NCBI RefSeq assembly: GCF_027595985.1
Contig: NC_073304.1
Coordinates: 47,037,137 to 47,101,136, forward strand
Source of the DNA: Sorex araneus
Lineage: Eukaryota > Chordata > Mammalia > Eulipotyphla > Soricidae
Length of the DNA: 64,000 bases
Reading direction: 5' to 3'
The translations under genes were made by a program, and so were the position numbers. Every line of letters starts with the position of its first letter. Position 1 is the first letter of the stretch. Below the pieces are notes generated by a model. That model was not told the origin of the DNA. It saw only the letters and a program-made list of their open reading frames with translations, and did not search any database. Positions 43,850 through 55,260 of this stretch are shown here, one piece after another.

Positions 43850-44335
43850 CAGTATACAGCTAGGGAGGTTAGCTCAGGTTAGCTCATAAAAGACTGGGCT
43901 GTTTTCTTCCTCATGAGATAACTCCTTACTGTTTCTTGGTGTCTCTCTCTCAGGTGGAAGATAAATGTCACGCCAAAAGGAGCACAGTAGCAGATTTATG
44001 ATGAACATACAAAGGACACAAAGAAGACAGCAAGGAAGTGAGACCTTTCTGCCAGCAGCCAAACAAATGAATTGAGTTGGAGGCATAGCCTTCAGAACTA
44101 GGCAAGACTCTGATGACTAAAGCCCTACTCTTGATTGCAACACCACAAGACACTGAATCATAGAACAAAGTTCAGCAGCTTCTAAATTGCTGGTTTACAA
44201 AGACAGAAAGATAACAAATGTTGGAAGTTTTAAGTCATTAAATTTTGTGGTAATTGGAAGTTTTAGGTCATTAAGTTTTGTGGTAATTTGTTACAGTGAT
44301 AAATGAATAATATGACAAAAACGTGACACTTTTTA
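43850..44335 (+). mobile_element. MaLR/MLT1-like LTR remnant
   Basis: The end (TTGTGGTAATTTGTTACAGT, 44278-44297) is typical of MLT1-type LTR 3' ends. The final part is duplicated in tandem (two copies of a TTTTAGGTCATTAA-like unit about 43 bp apart, 44221-44290). Degraded, non-coding. Confidence 0.5.
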
Positions 44336-44740
44336 GTGAGAAATTGGAAAATGCTACCAGGTGGGCATGTAGCAATTATTTTTGATCATTTATCAGCCAC
44401 AGCACTAGAGTTTTCAGAAATCTGTCATCCCAAGAATCTACTCGACAAGTACCTACTAGAAGTACTTAATTGATTATAAATGTGACTAAGTAATAAGATG
44501 TTGCTGTTGGAGCTAAAGTTTAAATTTCTGGGCTGATGTAAAATAGTCCTCTTTCATCAAAATATATATATGTGTGTATTTGTGTGTATATAGACATATT
44601 TTTAATTACCATAAAGCTTAGATTGAAAAAGGAAGTCCACTTCCCACCATGTACTACCTTTGACTTCTAATTTTTTGAAATGTTTCTTCCACATCTACCT
44701 TCATAAGTAATATGTGTCTGCTACTATTTCGTTATTGTTT

Positions 44741-45668
44741 TATTTTGGAGTCGCACTCAGCAGTGCTTAAGGATAGTCCTAGTATATTTCTCAGGACTCA
44801 TTTCTAATGGTCTCAAGGGCCCCTTTGGTGATGGATCTCAATCCTGGCCTCCTCATACAAATAATGTACATTTACCCTCTGAAGTATCTTCCTATCCCAT
44901 GCTTCTGTTTCTTGATGGATTGATTTTAGGACTTATCTTTGACTTCCTGTTAAGAATCTCTCACTCTGAATTCTCACCATTCAATATTTGTCATACTGTG
45001 GGACTACAGAAGTCAAACAGCATACTATGTTTTTTTCTTGTGAAATGTTTTTGATCTTTCTAAAATTAAAAACTACCTCATCTTTTCTTTTTCTGTTGCT
45101 TTTTTGGGCCATACCTAGCTCCGATCAGGGCTTTCTCCTGGCTCTCTGTTCAGGGTTCACTCCTGGTGGTCTCAGGAGACCATATGGAGTGCCAGGGATC
45201 AACTCATCTTGCAAAACAAGCGCATTAATACCTATGCTAACTCTCCAGTCCCGCTACATCACTTTTGCGGTGTGACTGGTTGAGGTTTATTTCAGCACTG
45301 TTCTCCCCAACTGTCCAGGGCAATTTTAATTTCTTCTGAATTATGTTTTTCAGAAAGTAATGTCGGTTGCCTTCATTTATTTATTTATTGGGGTGGGGGG
45401 CTAAAAGGTGCATCTATCTACCGAGTAGTGTTCAGAGGATCTGGGGGCCACTTCCAGTGATTCTCAGACAACCAGTTCAGTGATTCTGAGATGTGGCACT
45501 GGGATCTGAGGATGTGGCACTGCTTGGGCTTGCAGTGCAGAGGATCACGGGGCTACCTGAGCAGTGCTTAGAGACCTCCAGGACCACAATCAGTGATGCT
45601 AATCTAGTGCTAAGGCTCAACCCTGGATGGGGCACATGCTAGGCATATGCACTAATCTCTCTCCAGCT
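44741..45668 (-). mobile_element. Three reversed SINE-related copies
   Basis: 44741-44903, 45093-45254 and a longer unusual one at 45396-45668 with repeated CAGTGATTCT blocks. 44910-45085 is AT-rich unique DNA. Confidence 0.65.
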
Positions 45669-45689
45669 CCTCCACTTCTATATTTTACT

Positions 45690-46730
45690 AAGTGTGTTCC
45701 ATCTGGATTTTTCTATCTCTATAATGTGGGCTCTCTGGGTCTGATGTTAAACTCTTGCCTAGAAATCTTTGTGCTGTCTTTTCTCCTGACTGCAATGTCT
45801 CTCACTTGTTCTTCACTCTTTTTAATTGCTTGAATCATATCCTCTCAGTAATTTTCTGAGAAAAATATTTAAAGATGTTTGATATTGTACAAATCTAAAG
45901 ATATTTTAATGCTAATGTCATCCTTGGTGAATAACTTCACTGGCGATCTCAGTCTCAGAATTGTGACAATCTTGCTCCATTGTCTTGAGCTTCTAGTGAG
46001 TCTGCAGCACCCTTCTGATTCTCAATTCTTTGAAGAGCAGCAGGTTTTTGGTTTTTGTTTCTGAAAGCTTTTTTTTTAAGTTTTTTTTTAATCTCCTGAA
46101 CTGGACAAGTGGTGCACCTGATCAAGTCAGATAGCCATTCTTCTGTCTGGCCTATTTTCTTTGGTTACTTTAATATTGTTTCCTCTCTTTTGTTCATATA
46201 TATAAATGTATATATTCATATATATAAATACATTTGGATTTTGGGCCATACCTGACAATGTTCAGGGCTTACTCCTGGTTGTGCACACAGGAATTTTCCT
46301 GGTGGGGCTCAAAGGACCAAAGAAAGCACCCTTCTCTCTGTACTATCTCTCTGACCCCTGTTATCATGTATTCTTTATTAGTGCTCTTATTAGTCAGACT
46401 TGTTCTCTTTAATTTTTTAAGTTTAACTTTATACCACCTATTTTTATCTCTTAGTTTTTTATTCTACTATATAGGAGATTTTCTAAATATTTCTTTGAAT
46501 GTTTTTGTTGAAAGTTTTTACTTTGGTGATCATACATGTCATTTCCTAGAACTCCTTGTTCTCTGCTCTTTTTTTTTTATAGAATCCTATTTTTATGTCT
46601 TTGATAATATTGTTTCTATCTTTTTGCTTGTTTGTTTTTTATTTTTGCTTGCTTCTTTCCTTTTAAGCATTCTATTCTACTCCATGTTGGAAGCTTCCCT
46701 TAACCATATGGTAAACCTTAATTTTTGATC
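45690..46730. mobile_element. Probable very old LINE-derived, T-rich sequence
   Basis: Pyrimidine-rich sequence that reads like an antisense remnant of an old mammalian LINE-1 (for example the stretch around 45920-46030). Too diverged to orient or classify. A SINE (46231-46357) interrupts it. Confidence 0.35.
46231..46357 (-). mobile_element. Shrew tRNA-SINE, shortened
   Basis: TTTTGGGCCATACCTGACAA start, TACTATCTCTCTGACCCC head. Confidence 0.75.
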
Positions 46731-46980
46731 ATAATGTTAGAGAGGCATCAAAATATAAAAACAGTGGAATTCTGAGCATATGAATGAAAAGACCAGCTGT
46801 TTTGATGTCTTCAGTCCCATGGTTTATTCCTAAAACAGTTTATTCTCCAATTCCTTTTTAGTCTTAGAGAGAGTTAAGGGAGTCAGACAAAATGGGATAA
46901 GTGAAAAGCAGATGTATATATGATCTGCAGTTTGGAAGCTGAGAGGAACAATTGAGTTTCTGGAGTGAAGGGGAAAGTTT

Positions 46981-47128
46981 TTTTTTTTTTAATTTTTAAA
47001 TGAATCACTGTGAGGTACTGTTACGGACTCACAAACTTTCATGTTTACGTTTCAGTCATACTATGATCAAGTACCCATCCCTCCACCAGTGCCCATTCTC
47101 CACTACCAATGATTCCAGTATCCCTCCC
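46981..47128 (-). mobile_element. LINE-1 3' end, very short
   Basis: Poly(T) then reversed L1 3' UTR (CCCATCCCTCCACCAGTGCC). GTGAAGGGGAAAGTTTT occurs on both sides (about 46965-46981 and 47130-47146), consistent with a target-site duplication. Confidence 0.8.
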
Positions 47129-48411
47129 AGTGAAGGGGAAAGTTTTACACTTAAATTAATTCACCTTTTTTGTTTCAGAACTCTCTTCCCCCTCCTTTTG
47201 GAATTATGTGAGTCAAGGCTCCTGTTTCTTGATGAGATCATCCTGAACTTGAAGTGTTTTCTAGTCATTTCACATCACTCTTTTCATTTTTATCTACTGG
47301 TAGTTAACACCCCTACTTAGTCAATTTTCCCACATTCTTATCTTCTATTAATTTTCTCATGTCATTGCCAGTTGACCTGTCCTCTCACCTATCCAAAATT
47401 CCTTCTGGACCAAGGAGTCACTTTGTCTCTATAACCTATGTTTAAAACGTAATCATACACTGTCCTGTGACATCTCATATGGCCATTATCCTTTCAAGTT
47501 TGGTAATTAGTTAATTTCTTTCGTCATTTATTAATTCACTCAGAAGGCATTTTGTGAAATGTGCAATGCTAAGTCCTAGAGAGCCAAAGAAAGACATTCC
47601 AGGCAAAGTTGCTTACTTATCTGTGGAAAACCTATAAGTCGTCATAATATTTGTGGCTCCCTAGAAAACAGACACATTTGACCTATAGAACCAAAGAAGA
47701 AGAAACCAAATTTTATCATAAAATAGAGGTTAGGGAAGACGTTATGGAGGTAGTAGGGCCTAAACTTATATAGGAGTTATCTAGGTGAAATGAGAGTAAT
47801 GAGAATGGGACAGGGGAACAAAACAATTTAAGAGTGGGAAACGGCGTGAACAGAGACAAAAGGGGGAAAGGGATACATGTGGGATATTTTTCAACCATTC
47901 ACTTACAATAAGGCAGAGAAATGAAACCAAAGGAATCAGATAGTTGTGGGGATAGTGAATAATATACTGGGACACTTTCATTTATTTCTCTGATCAGGAA
48001 CATTAAAGATTTAAAAACAGATAAGTGATGTGGCTAGATCTATATTTCTGAGAAACAAGGCTAGTGTAGTTCTATTTTTTGAGGGGTGCAAGCCTAGAGG
48101 TTCGGTGACCACATATAGGGCAATAAATAGTAAAATACAGTAAAGGCTGTACACATAGATTGTGGGTGGGGGGGTAAGTTGAAGATATGTATTAAGGAAA
48201 ACTGTGGCAGGAGTTGTCTTACCAATAGGTATGGAAGAGAAACAGGGTGAAATTGAGGATGGCTTCCTGCTTTCCAGATATTTTGACATAGATGGTGGTG
48301 GACACAAATGTTTGTGAGAAAATCCAATTGGAAGCTCAAGGAAGAGCTCTGAATTTGAGTAATATATTTGGAAATTATTGATATAGAGAAGGTATTTAAA
48401 ATTATGATGAT

Positions 48412-48572
48412 TTGGGTTGCAGAGATAATACAGGGCTAAGGCACTTCCATGGTATGCAACTGACCGTAGTTTAATACCTGGTATATGTATGGTCCCCTGA
48501 ACCCTGCCAAGAGTGACCTCTGAGCAGAGAGCCATGAGTAAACCCTGAGCACCACTGGGTGTGGCTCAAAAA
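48412..48572 (+). mobile_element. Shrew tRNA-SINE, diverged
   Basis: GGTTGCAGAGATAATACAGG head and CACTGGGTGTGGCTC end. Confidence 0.78.
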
Positions 48573-48749
48573 CCAAAGTAAAATAGAATAGTAAAGGTAA
48601 TTAGAAAATTGGCCATGGACATGGTTGGTATTAAAAATTGAAGAGGTGTGACATTATGGTATGCTCCTAAAACTTACACAGTATGGCAAATTTAGGTTAC
48701 CTTCAATTGAGCAGAAAGATTTTTTTTTTAATTAAAAAAAGTGAAAATG

Positions 48750-48901
48750 GATCTGAGTGATAGTATAGCAGGTAGGTGTTTTCCTTGCAAGAGACCGACC
48801 CAGGTTCTATCCCCAGCATCCCATACAGTCCTCTGGGCACCACCAGGAGTAATTCCTTAGCACAGAACCAGGAGTACTCCTGAGCATTGCTGTGACCCAA
48901 A
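48750..48901 (+). mobile_element. Shrew tRNA-SINE, short form
   Basis: GTGATAGTATAGCAGGTAGG head; end CATTGCTGTGACCC. Confidence 0.82.
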
Positions 48902-49102
48902 AATTAAAAAAGTGAAAATATTGAAATTGGTTGTTTTTCCAGGGAGAAGATAACAAAAAAAGTACACTCAATCATTTAACAAAGAATGAACTTTTAAGAC
49001 ACATTCCACAGGTGATCTGGGGGAAAAAAAGAGCCAGTTAATTAATAGTAGAGACCTGTAAGGAGAATTCAACATGCTTGGTTTTTAAGAAATTGAATGG
49101 AT

Positions 49103-49270
49103 AAAGCTTGAGAGATAATAAAAGAGGTAAGGTGCTTGTCCCCTTGCATTCGATTGACCCCACTTCCACCCCCTGCACTGCAAATGGTCTCCCAAGTCCT
49201 GCCCAGGTAACTTTTGAACACAGATCCAGTGCTCCCTGAGCACAGTCAGATATAATTTGGACCTTTCCCC
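49103..49270 (+). mobile_element. Shrew tRNA-SINE, diverged
   Basis: AGCTTGAGAGATAATAAAAG head; B box changed. Confidence 0.65.
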
Positions 49271-49395
49271 ACTTCCCTTCTCCCAAAAGAAGAAAATTAA
49301 AAGAGGAAGTAACCAATATTGTCAAAATGCAGCAGGTATTTTATGATTTACGGGGAAACGGTCATTGAATTTGGCAATAAGAACGTTAGGTACTG

Positions 49396-49608
49396 GGGCT
49401 GGAGCGATAGCACAGCGGGTAGGGCGTTTGTCTTGCACGCGGCCCACCCGGGTTCGATTCCCAGCATCCTATATGATCCTTTGAGCACCGTCAGGGGTAA
49501 TTCCTGAGTGCAGAGCCAGGAGTAACCCTTGTGCATTGCCATGTGTGACCCAAAAAGCAAAAAAAAAACCAAAAACCAAAAAACAAAAAACCAAAAAAAC
49601 CAAAACAA
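49396..49608 (+). mobile_element. Young shrew tRNA-SINE, short form, long tail
   Basis: Near-consensus to 49558, then a 50-nt CCAAAAA-rich tail. Approximate duplication AACGTTAGGTA (49383-49393) and AACATTAGGTA (about 49609-49620). Confidence 0.9.
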
Positions 49609-49826
49609 AAACATTAGGTAAAGCAATAATGAGTTAATTACTCAGTTTCCCTGGATCTCTCTGAGGTGTATTTGAGGCATATGTGTTATCATTAAAGTTT
49701 CTCATCTAGGATTTATTTTCTCATGTTAAAAATAGAGTGAGAAAAATAGGAATCTCAGGAAGGCAGAATTGGAAAGTGACTGCACAATTGGTTTAGACAC
49801 AAATCAGGAACTAAGAAGTGAAGTCA

Positions 49827-49998
49827 GGGCCAGAGAAGTAGTACAGTGGGTAGGTAACTTGCCTTGCAAGCAGCTGACCCAGGTTCCATTCCTGGCACTA
49901 GATATGGCACTCTGAGTACCTCCGGAAGTAATTCCTGAGAAGAGAGACAAGAGTAATCCCTGAGTACCACCAAGTATGCCTCTCACCACAAAACCAAA
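49827..49998 (+). mobile_element. Shrew tRNA-SINE, diverged
   Basis: CAGGGCCAGAGAAGTAGTAC head; A tail abuts the left duplication of the RTE fragment. Confidence 0.82.
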
Positions 49999-50034
49999 AA
50001 AAAAAAAAACTCAATAAAAGTAAAGTCAGTTACT

Positions 50035-50700
50035 GTATACATCTTTCTTAGCAGCAGTTATGAGTACCTAGGTGGAGAACACAACATGACGAATGACCTG
50101 GCACCTGAGCTGCACAGGAGGAAGAGAGTGGCGTGGAACGCCTTCAAGAGCGTCGAAGAAGTGGTTAAGAGGACCAAGAGCCTCTGGCTCTGGGTACATC
50201 TTTTCGACTCCCCATTCTTCCTGCACTAATATACACCTCAGGAATCTTGGCCCTACGAAAACAGGATGGATGAGAACGCTATTCGGGTATCCCAAAGAGG
50301 AATCGAAAGAGCTATGCTTGGAATATCACACTTCACTCAAGTGAGAAAGAATCTGGAGTTCTGACCTCTGTCAACAATCGAGAATCAGGGACACTGTCTC
50401 GTTTGCCAAGGTGTCGAAAATCAGATTGGCTGGACACGTAGTGCGATTTGGAGATGACTGCTGGACTAGAGCTATTAGGACTGGTTTTCACGGGATGTCA
50501 AAAGATCATGTGGCCGCCCACCTACAAGATGGTCAGACTTCTTCGTCAAGACCCTGAATGAACGGTTTGAGGCTCTTCCTGTTCCTGGAGTGAGCAGACG
50601 CCGTTAGGCTACACTAGCATGCAACAGGGACAAATGGAGATGATACTGGCACCCACTTGAGCAAATCGATGAGCAACAGGATGACAAGTGATACAAGTGA
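50035..50700 (+). mobile_element. RTE-clade LINE fragment, 5'-truncated, C-terminal ORF and 3' end
   Basis: Decayed coding sequence for the region after the reverse transcriptase of an RTE-type LINE. Visible peptide blocks, in shifting frames: YLGGEHNMTNDLAPELHRRK near 50060, AGHVVRFGDD..WTRA near 50435, GRPPTRWSDFF at 50512-50544, and a C-terminus RDKWR*YWHPLEQIDEQQDD then K and stop near 50625-50690. The internal stop replaces an Arg codon (CGA to TGA type). Candidate target-site duplications TCAGTTACT lie at 50026-50034 and 50701-50709. The protein style is that of nematode RTE elements, unlike bovine BovB as I remember it. No intact ORF, so this copy is dead. Confidence 0.85.
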
Positions 50701-51394
50701 TCAGTTACTACAGTAAAAAAAGGTGAAGAAAGATCTTAGTAGGCATGATCACCAGCATCTTGAAAGAAAGGTATAGCAATACCCTATAAATATCCAGAAA
50801 AGTGGCTAAAACCAGATATTAGCACCGGATCTTTATGCTCTGTCTTGTATTATATTTCTTTACAATGTGTCTTAATATTCCTTTTCCTTGACCAAAGTTC
50901 TTTACTTTTTTTCCTCCAGGTTATTCAGTGCCAGAAAATGTTTAGGTATCCAGGAGCTTCTCACAGAAATCTCCATGCCCCATTTTGAGAAACTGACTTC
51001 AAGTGTTTCCTGCTTTGCTCATTAAAAAATTAATAATAGCTGTTATTTGCACAGTAATCAGAATTCCATAAAAAGTGCCTGAACATTAGATCTAAGTCTT
51101 GTTATTTTGAGACTCATTAGGATTAGAATAACAAGATTGTGACTTTGTTCAGCTTTAAAAACTTAATGTTGTTTAGCAAAGGTATAATGGATGGGGTGCT
51201 GAAATTCTAAAAAATCAGAGGTTGAACTATATGCCCTGTGGGTGCTCCTGAAATAATTATTGAATGACTACTCAGTACTTCATACGCACTAACATAGGTG
51301 CGCTAATTACCAGAGTAGGCAGAGTTAACAAAATAAATTCACGAAAGGAATAAATGGAAGAACTCTCAGTAAACATCAGTGATATTTACACATG

Positions 51395-52275
51395 TATAGC
51401 ACTATATCATATACATTTTGGAATTCCTTAAATTTTAGCAATTCCACTTCTAGCATAATGCCAATAAAACCACAAACTTTTATCTTGGAAATGATATTTG
51501 TACTTCTTTGTTCATTGCAGCATTATTCACCATTGCCAAAGTATGAAAACTACCTAATGTCTGTTGACAGTAACTGGATAAAGGGTATGTGGTATACATA
51601 TAAAATGTAATACTAGTCTGCTAAGAGAAAGAAAGGAATCCTGCCACTTGCTATAGCATGGGTGACTTTGAGGGCGTTATTTTGGAAAAATAAATCAGAC
51701 AGATAAATATTGCATGGAATCACATAATAAATTAGTTAGAAAAATCTTGAATTCAGAGAAATTAACAGTATACAAGTGGCTGCCAGAGGTTAGGGTGTGG
51801 GAAGTAGATAGAAGAACTTGGTAAAGGGATATAAAGGTTTATTTACAGCATGAGTAATAAGATATAAACATGGTAGGCTGGAGAGCTAGTACAATGGGTA
51901 GGTTGTTTGCCTTGCACGCAGCCAACCTGGGTTCGATTTCTGGCATCTTATATGGTCCCCCAAGCACTGCCAGAAGTAAATCCTGAGTGAGACATGAGTA
52001 AACCCTGAACATCACTGTGTATGTCCTTCCCAAAACAAACAAACAAACAAAGATATAAACATGGTAATTGTTGATACCATTATATTACATAAATGCAATT
52101 TATTGAGTGAGTAGAACTTAGAATTATTTAAAAAAAAGAACTTAGAATTATCATTGAGGCAGAAAGTGTAAATATGTAAAAACATGGGTGTATTAATTAA
52201 CATATTGAGGGGGATGCATTTTCAACGTATTGTATCATAAATCACCATGATAAGCTGCTCAAATACCTTACAATT
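51395..52275 (+). mobile_element. Ancient LINE-1 3' fragment, interrupted by a SINE
   Basis: L1-like stretch with TTCATTGCAGCATTATTCAC near 51511 and a 3' end near 52275 before an A-rich run. A SINE (51876-52049) is inserted inside with a 17-bp duplication. Confidence 0.65.
51876..52049 (+). mobile_element. Shrew tRNA-SINE, short form
   Basis: 17-bp target duplication AAGATATAAACATGGTA at 51859-51875 and 52050-52066. Confidence 0.93.
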
Positions 52276-52593
52276 TTGTGTTACCTCAATAAAATTGAAA
52301 AAAAAGACAAAAGAGTAACAAAATTACCATATAGAATAATTGTTTCTTATGATAAATTTGCTAGAAATTTATTCTGGACAAGACTTTAGGTCTTATGCAA
52401 TGGAGTTTCATCCTTGGAACACTGAGTTTCTTAAGCTCTTCTCAGTTACAGGCTATTGCATCTGGGTGAAATCCAGAATGATGATTCATGTTCAGATTCC
52501 TTCCCTTTGCTTTATTCTTTTTAGTTTCTCCCTTTCTTCATCTTTCTATTCTTTTTTTTTTTCAGTAGTATATATTTTATTCTAGTGTTTGGC

Positions 52594-52690
52594 TTTGGGG
52601 CCACATCGAAGCAGTACTTCAGGGGGCTACTTCTGACTCTGTGCTCAGAGTTGCTCCCCTCTTCCTGAATGCAAATATGCTCCCAGCATA
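52594..52690 (-). mobile_element. SINE fragment, reversed
   Basis: GGCTTTGGGGCCACATCGAA start; head missing. Confidence 0.6.
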
Positions 52691-52952
52691 CTGTGAGAGT
52701 TCCCTCGTTTTTGATGGCCTAATCTTTAGCTATCAGTAATGTAGCCATAAAAATATTTTCATTCATTGTACAAACATGCTGAAGAGAAGTTCCTTGGTAT
52801 GATTTTTGGGATCCACAGGTAAGACAGAGATATGCTCCCTACTTAGGGAGTTTAAAGAGATTTTGTTTAATGGTAGAAATAAGAAGTATAAAATGCCATA
52901 ATAGATTCTGTATTGTTTTATGGACTCTCTTCATGCGTAGACCTTTATACAT

Positions 52953-53203
52953 CAGTGACAAGCATAGTGGGTAGGGCGATTGTCTTACACACGGCCGACC
53001 TGGGTCCGATTCCTCTGCCCCTCTCAGAGAGCCTGGCAAGCTACGGAAAGTATCCCGTCCCCATGGTAGAGCTTGGAAGCTACCCGTGGCATATTCGATA
53101 TGCCAAAAACAGTAACAAGTCTTACAATGGAGACAGTACTGGTGCCCACTTGAGCAAATCGATGAGCAATGGGATGACAGTGACAGTGACAGTAACAGTT
53201 TAT
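52953..53203 (+). mobile_element. Long-form SINE (RTE-tailed), 5'-truncated head
   Basis: Head begins inside the A-box region; B box GGTCCGATTCC near 53003; long body; tail GAGCAAATCGATGAGCAA at 53152-53169, identical over 18 nt to the RTE fragment at 50659-50676. Ends in a TGACAG tandem repeat (53174-53200). Confidence 0.9.
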
Positions 53204-54054
53204 GTTGGGAGTCAAGCTCAGCTTGGCACGGAATTTTGTTACTGAACTGAAATTCACATAAAGACTGGAAGAGGATGAGGAGAAAACCAGGACCACCACC
53301 TAGAATAGGGGGCATGGGTCCATGCAAAGGTATAATGAAAACCCACTTGCCATGAGAAGAGAGAGATGGTATTAATATGTATGTGGACATTTTGTAGATA
53401 TTATAAGCAAAACTTCTCAGGTTCCTGGGGATCTCAGATGGGTCAATAACTTATATATCAGTCCCCTTGGCAGTGATGGACAAGACATAGCCTATACATT
53501 AAAGGAAGAAATATGTTCATTTGAGTCTCCCCTTAAGATATTGTGTGTTTTCGATCTACATATGAATGTTCTACACCTGTTTTGTCTTAGCTAGATAATA
53601 GAAGTCACACCTATTAAGGGCCTACCATAACCAAAGCTATTTCTAGTGGCTTTAAAGATTAAATTATAAAGGGAGAAGGGGTATTTGCAAAATTAGATCT
53701 TAATTGTGCAAGATGCTGACAACTGTTCCAGTTCCAGCTTGAAGATTTCTCCATAAACAAACAAGGGGACAGGCTAGTCCCACCGTAGGAGTCAGACCAG
53801 GCTCTATGCGAACTTGCTCCTGTCTGGGGCCTCATCATCCCTCCTTTGGGTTCCCTCCACCTGCGCGGCCCAATACAAGCACCTACTTGCCCCCCTTTCA
53901 CCAGGTCTGGCGGTAGATTTGTAAAACGCACACACTAGATTTCAATGCTCACAAGAAAAAAAAAACACTTTAAAATTAATTTTGAATATAGTTTAAAATA
54001 ATTTGCCTATATTGAGCTAAATAAGATATTAAAACGAGCCCCCCTCCCCATTTC

Positions 54055-54194
<140 letters not shown>

Positions 54195-54329
54195 TTTCTC
54201 TTTTGCTGTGACTCTCAGAAGATCTACGTGACACGCAACCCTGGTCCAGATGATTTCAGCTTTAAGACTCGGCCAGGGGCACGGTGGACACGTAATTTCA
54301 CAGGCCCTGATTTCCTTGCATTGCGATAC

Positions 54330-55260
54330 CGAAGGATTGGCCCGCAAAGAGCGCGCTGGGGCGGAGCAGGCAGGAAGATACAAACCCACCCCTCCCGCTT
54401 TCGCCAGCGCCCCAGCGGCTGGGGAGGCCCCCGACTCCCTGCACCCGGGACTCGGCGGGTGGAGAGGAGTCTGCAGGCCTCGGGGCGTCCGGGCGCCGAG
54501 GGCGGGTGCGCGGCCGGGCGGAGCCGAGCGGGGAAAGGGCTGGTGCGTCAGTTTCACGCGCGGGGAAGGAAGCCGGCCCGAGGCCTCGGGGACAGCGGGC
54601 GCGGGCGCCCGGGCACGTCCGCAGGCTCGGCCGGGAGGTGGCAGCCGCTGAGAGGCGGGAGAGCCGAGGGCGGGCCTGGGAGGCGGCCCGGAGGTGGAGC
54701 CGTCGGGGGCCGGCCCGCGCGGGCTACATCTGCGGACGCACGGCCTGCGCCCTGCCGCTGGGGACTAGCCGGCGCTGGCTTAGCTACGGCCGGAGCGGCT
54801 ATGGGCTGTGGCTGGGGCTTCCTGATCGGCCTTCTGGGCGCCGGGTGGCTGCTGGCCACCGGCCACAGCGGGCAGCAGCCCCCGGAGACGGCGGCGCAGA
54901 GGTGCTTCTGCCAGGTGAGAGGTGTGCGCGGGTTTGGTGCTCGGAGCCTTGGGCTGCGCGCTCAGCCCCGCGCGCCCGGACCGGGGAGAGGCTGGGGAAG
55001 AGCTGGGGCAGGACTGGGGGTGTGTCTTTGCAGCTTCCACTCGGCGCCTCGACTGAGCCCCCCACCCCCACCCCCGAGCTTCTGCTCGTTGTCCCGGCCG
55101 GCCGAGACCGCTGCTGCTGGTCTGTGTCGGGGTGGATGTCGGGGTGGCGGGTTTTCTCCGCTGCAGCCCCGACCTCGGTACGCCCGCCCGCGCTTCCGAT
55201 CAGGCGTTGGCGAGAGGTGTGGGTGCATGCTGTTTCCCACCCCGTGGGTTTCTGCAGGGA
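54330..55260 (+). promoter_or_regulatory. ERO1A: CpG island and promoter region of ERO1A
   Basis: GC- and CpG-dense block around exon 1, without a TATA box. HIF-type core motifs RCGTG occur at 54226-54230 (plus), 54289-54293 (minus) and 54614-54618 (minus); ERO1A is hypoxia-induced in other mammals, so these are candidate sites, though such 5-mers also occur by chance. An ATTGG (inverted CCAAT) lies near 54335. Confidence 0.75.
54801..54914 (+). CDS. ERO1A: ERO1A coding exon 1 (rest of gene beyond the right edge)
   Basis: ERO1-alpha is the ER-luminal FAD oxidase that reoxidises protein disulfide isomerase and passes electrons to oxygen, making H2O2. Exon 1 encodes 38 residues ending in phase 0 at donor gtgaga. 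Residues 1-23 form a signal peptide (hydrophobic FLIGLLGAGWLLA core). Then come QPPETAAQRCFCQ with Cys35 and Cys37, which in the human enzyme form structural disulfides. The match to human ERO1A is clear, with small differences in the signal peptide (MGCG for MGRG as I recall). The paralogue ERO1B has a different N-terminus. The gene is divergent from PSMC6, the same arrangement as in human. The next exon was not found in the 9 kb that follow. Confidence 0.93.

Larger units (their letters stand above)
39960..54050. other. Intergenic region between PSMC6 and ERO1A
   Basis: Fourteen kilobases without recognisable genes. Made of SINEs in both orientations, LINE-1 3' ends at 40365, 42824, 46981 and 51395, a MaLR-like LTR remnant at 43850, a probable ancient LINE stretch at 45690-46730, the RTE fragment at 50035, and unique AT-rich DNA at 47150-48400, 50710-51380 and 53204-53970. 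Confidence 0.7.
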
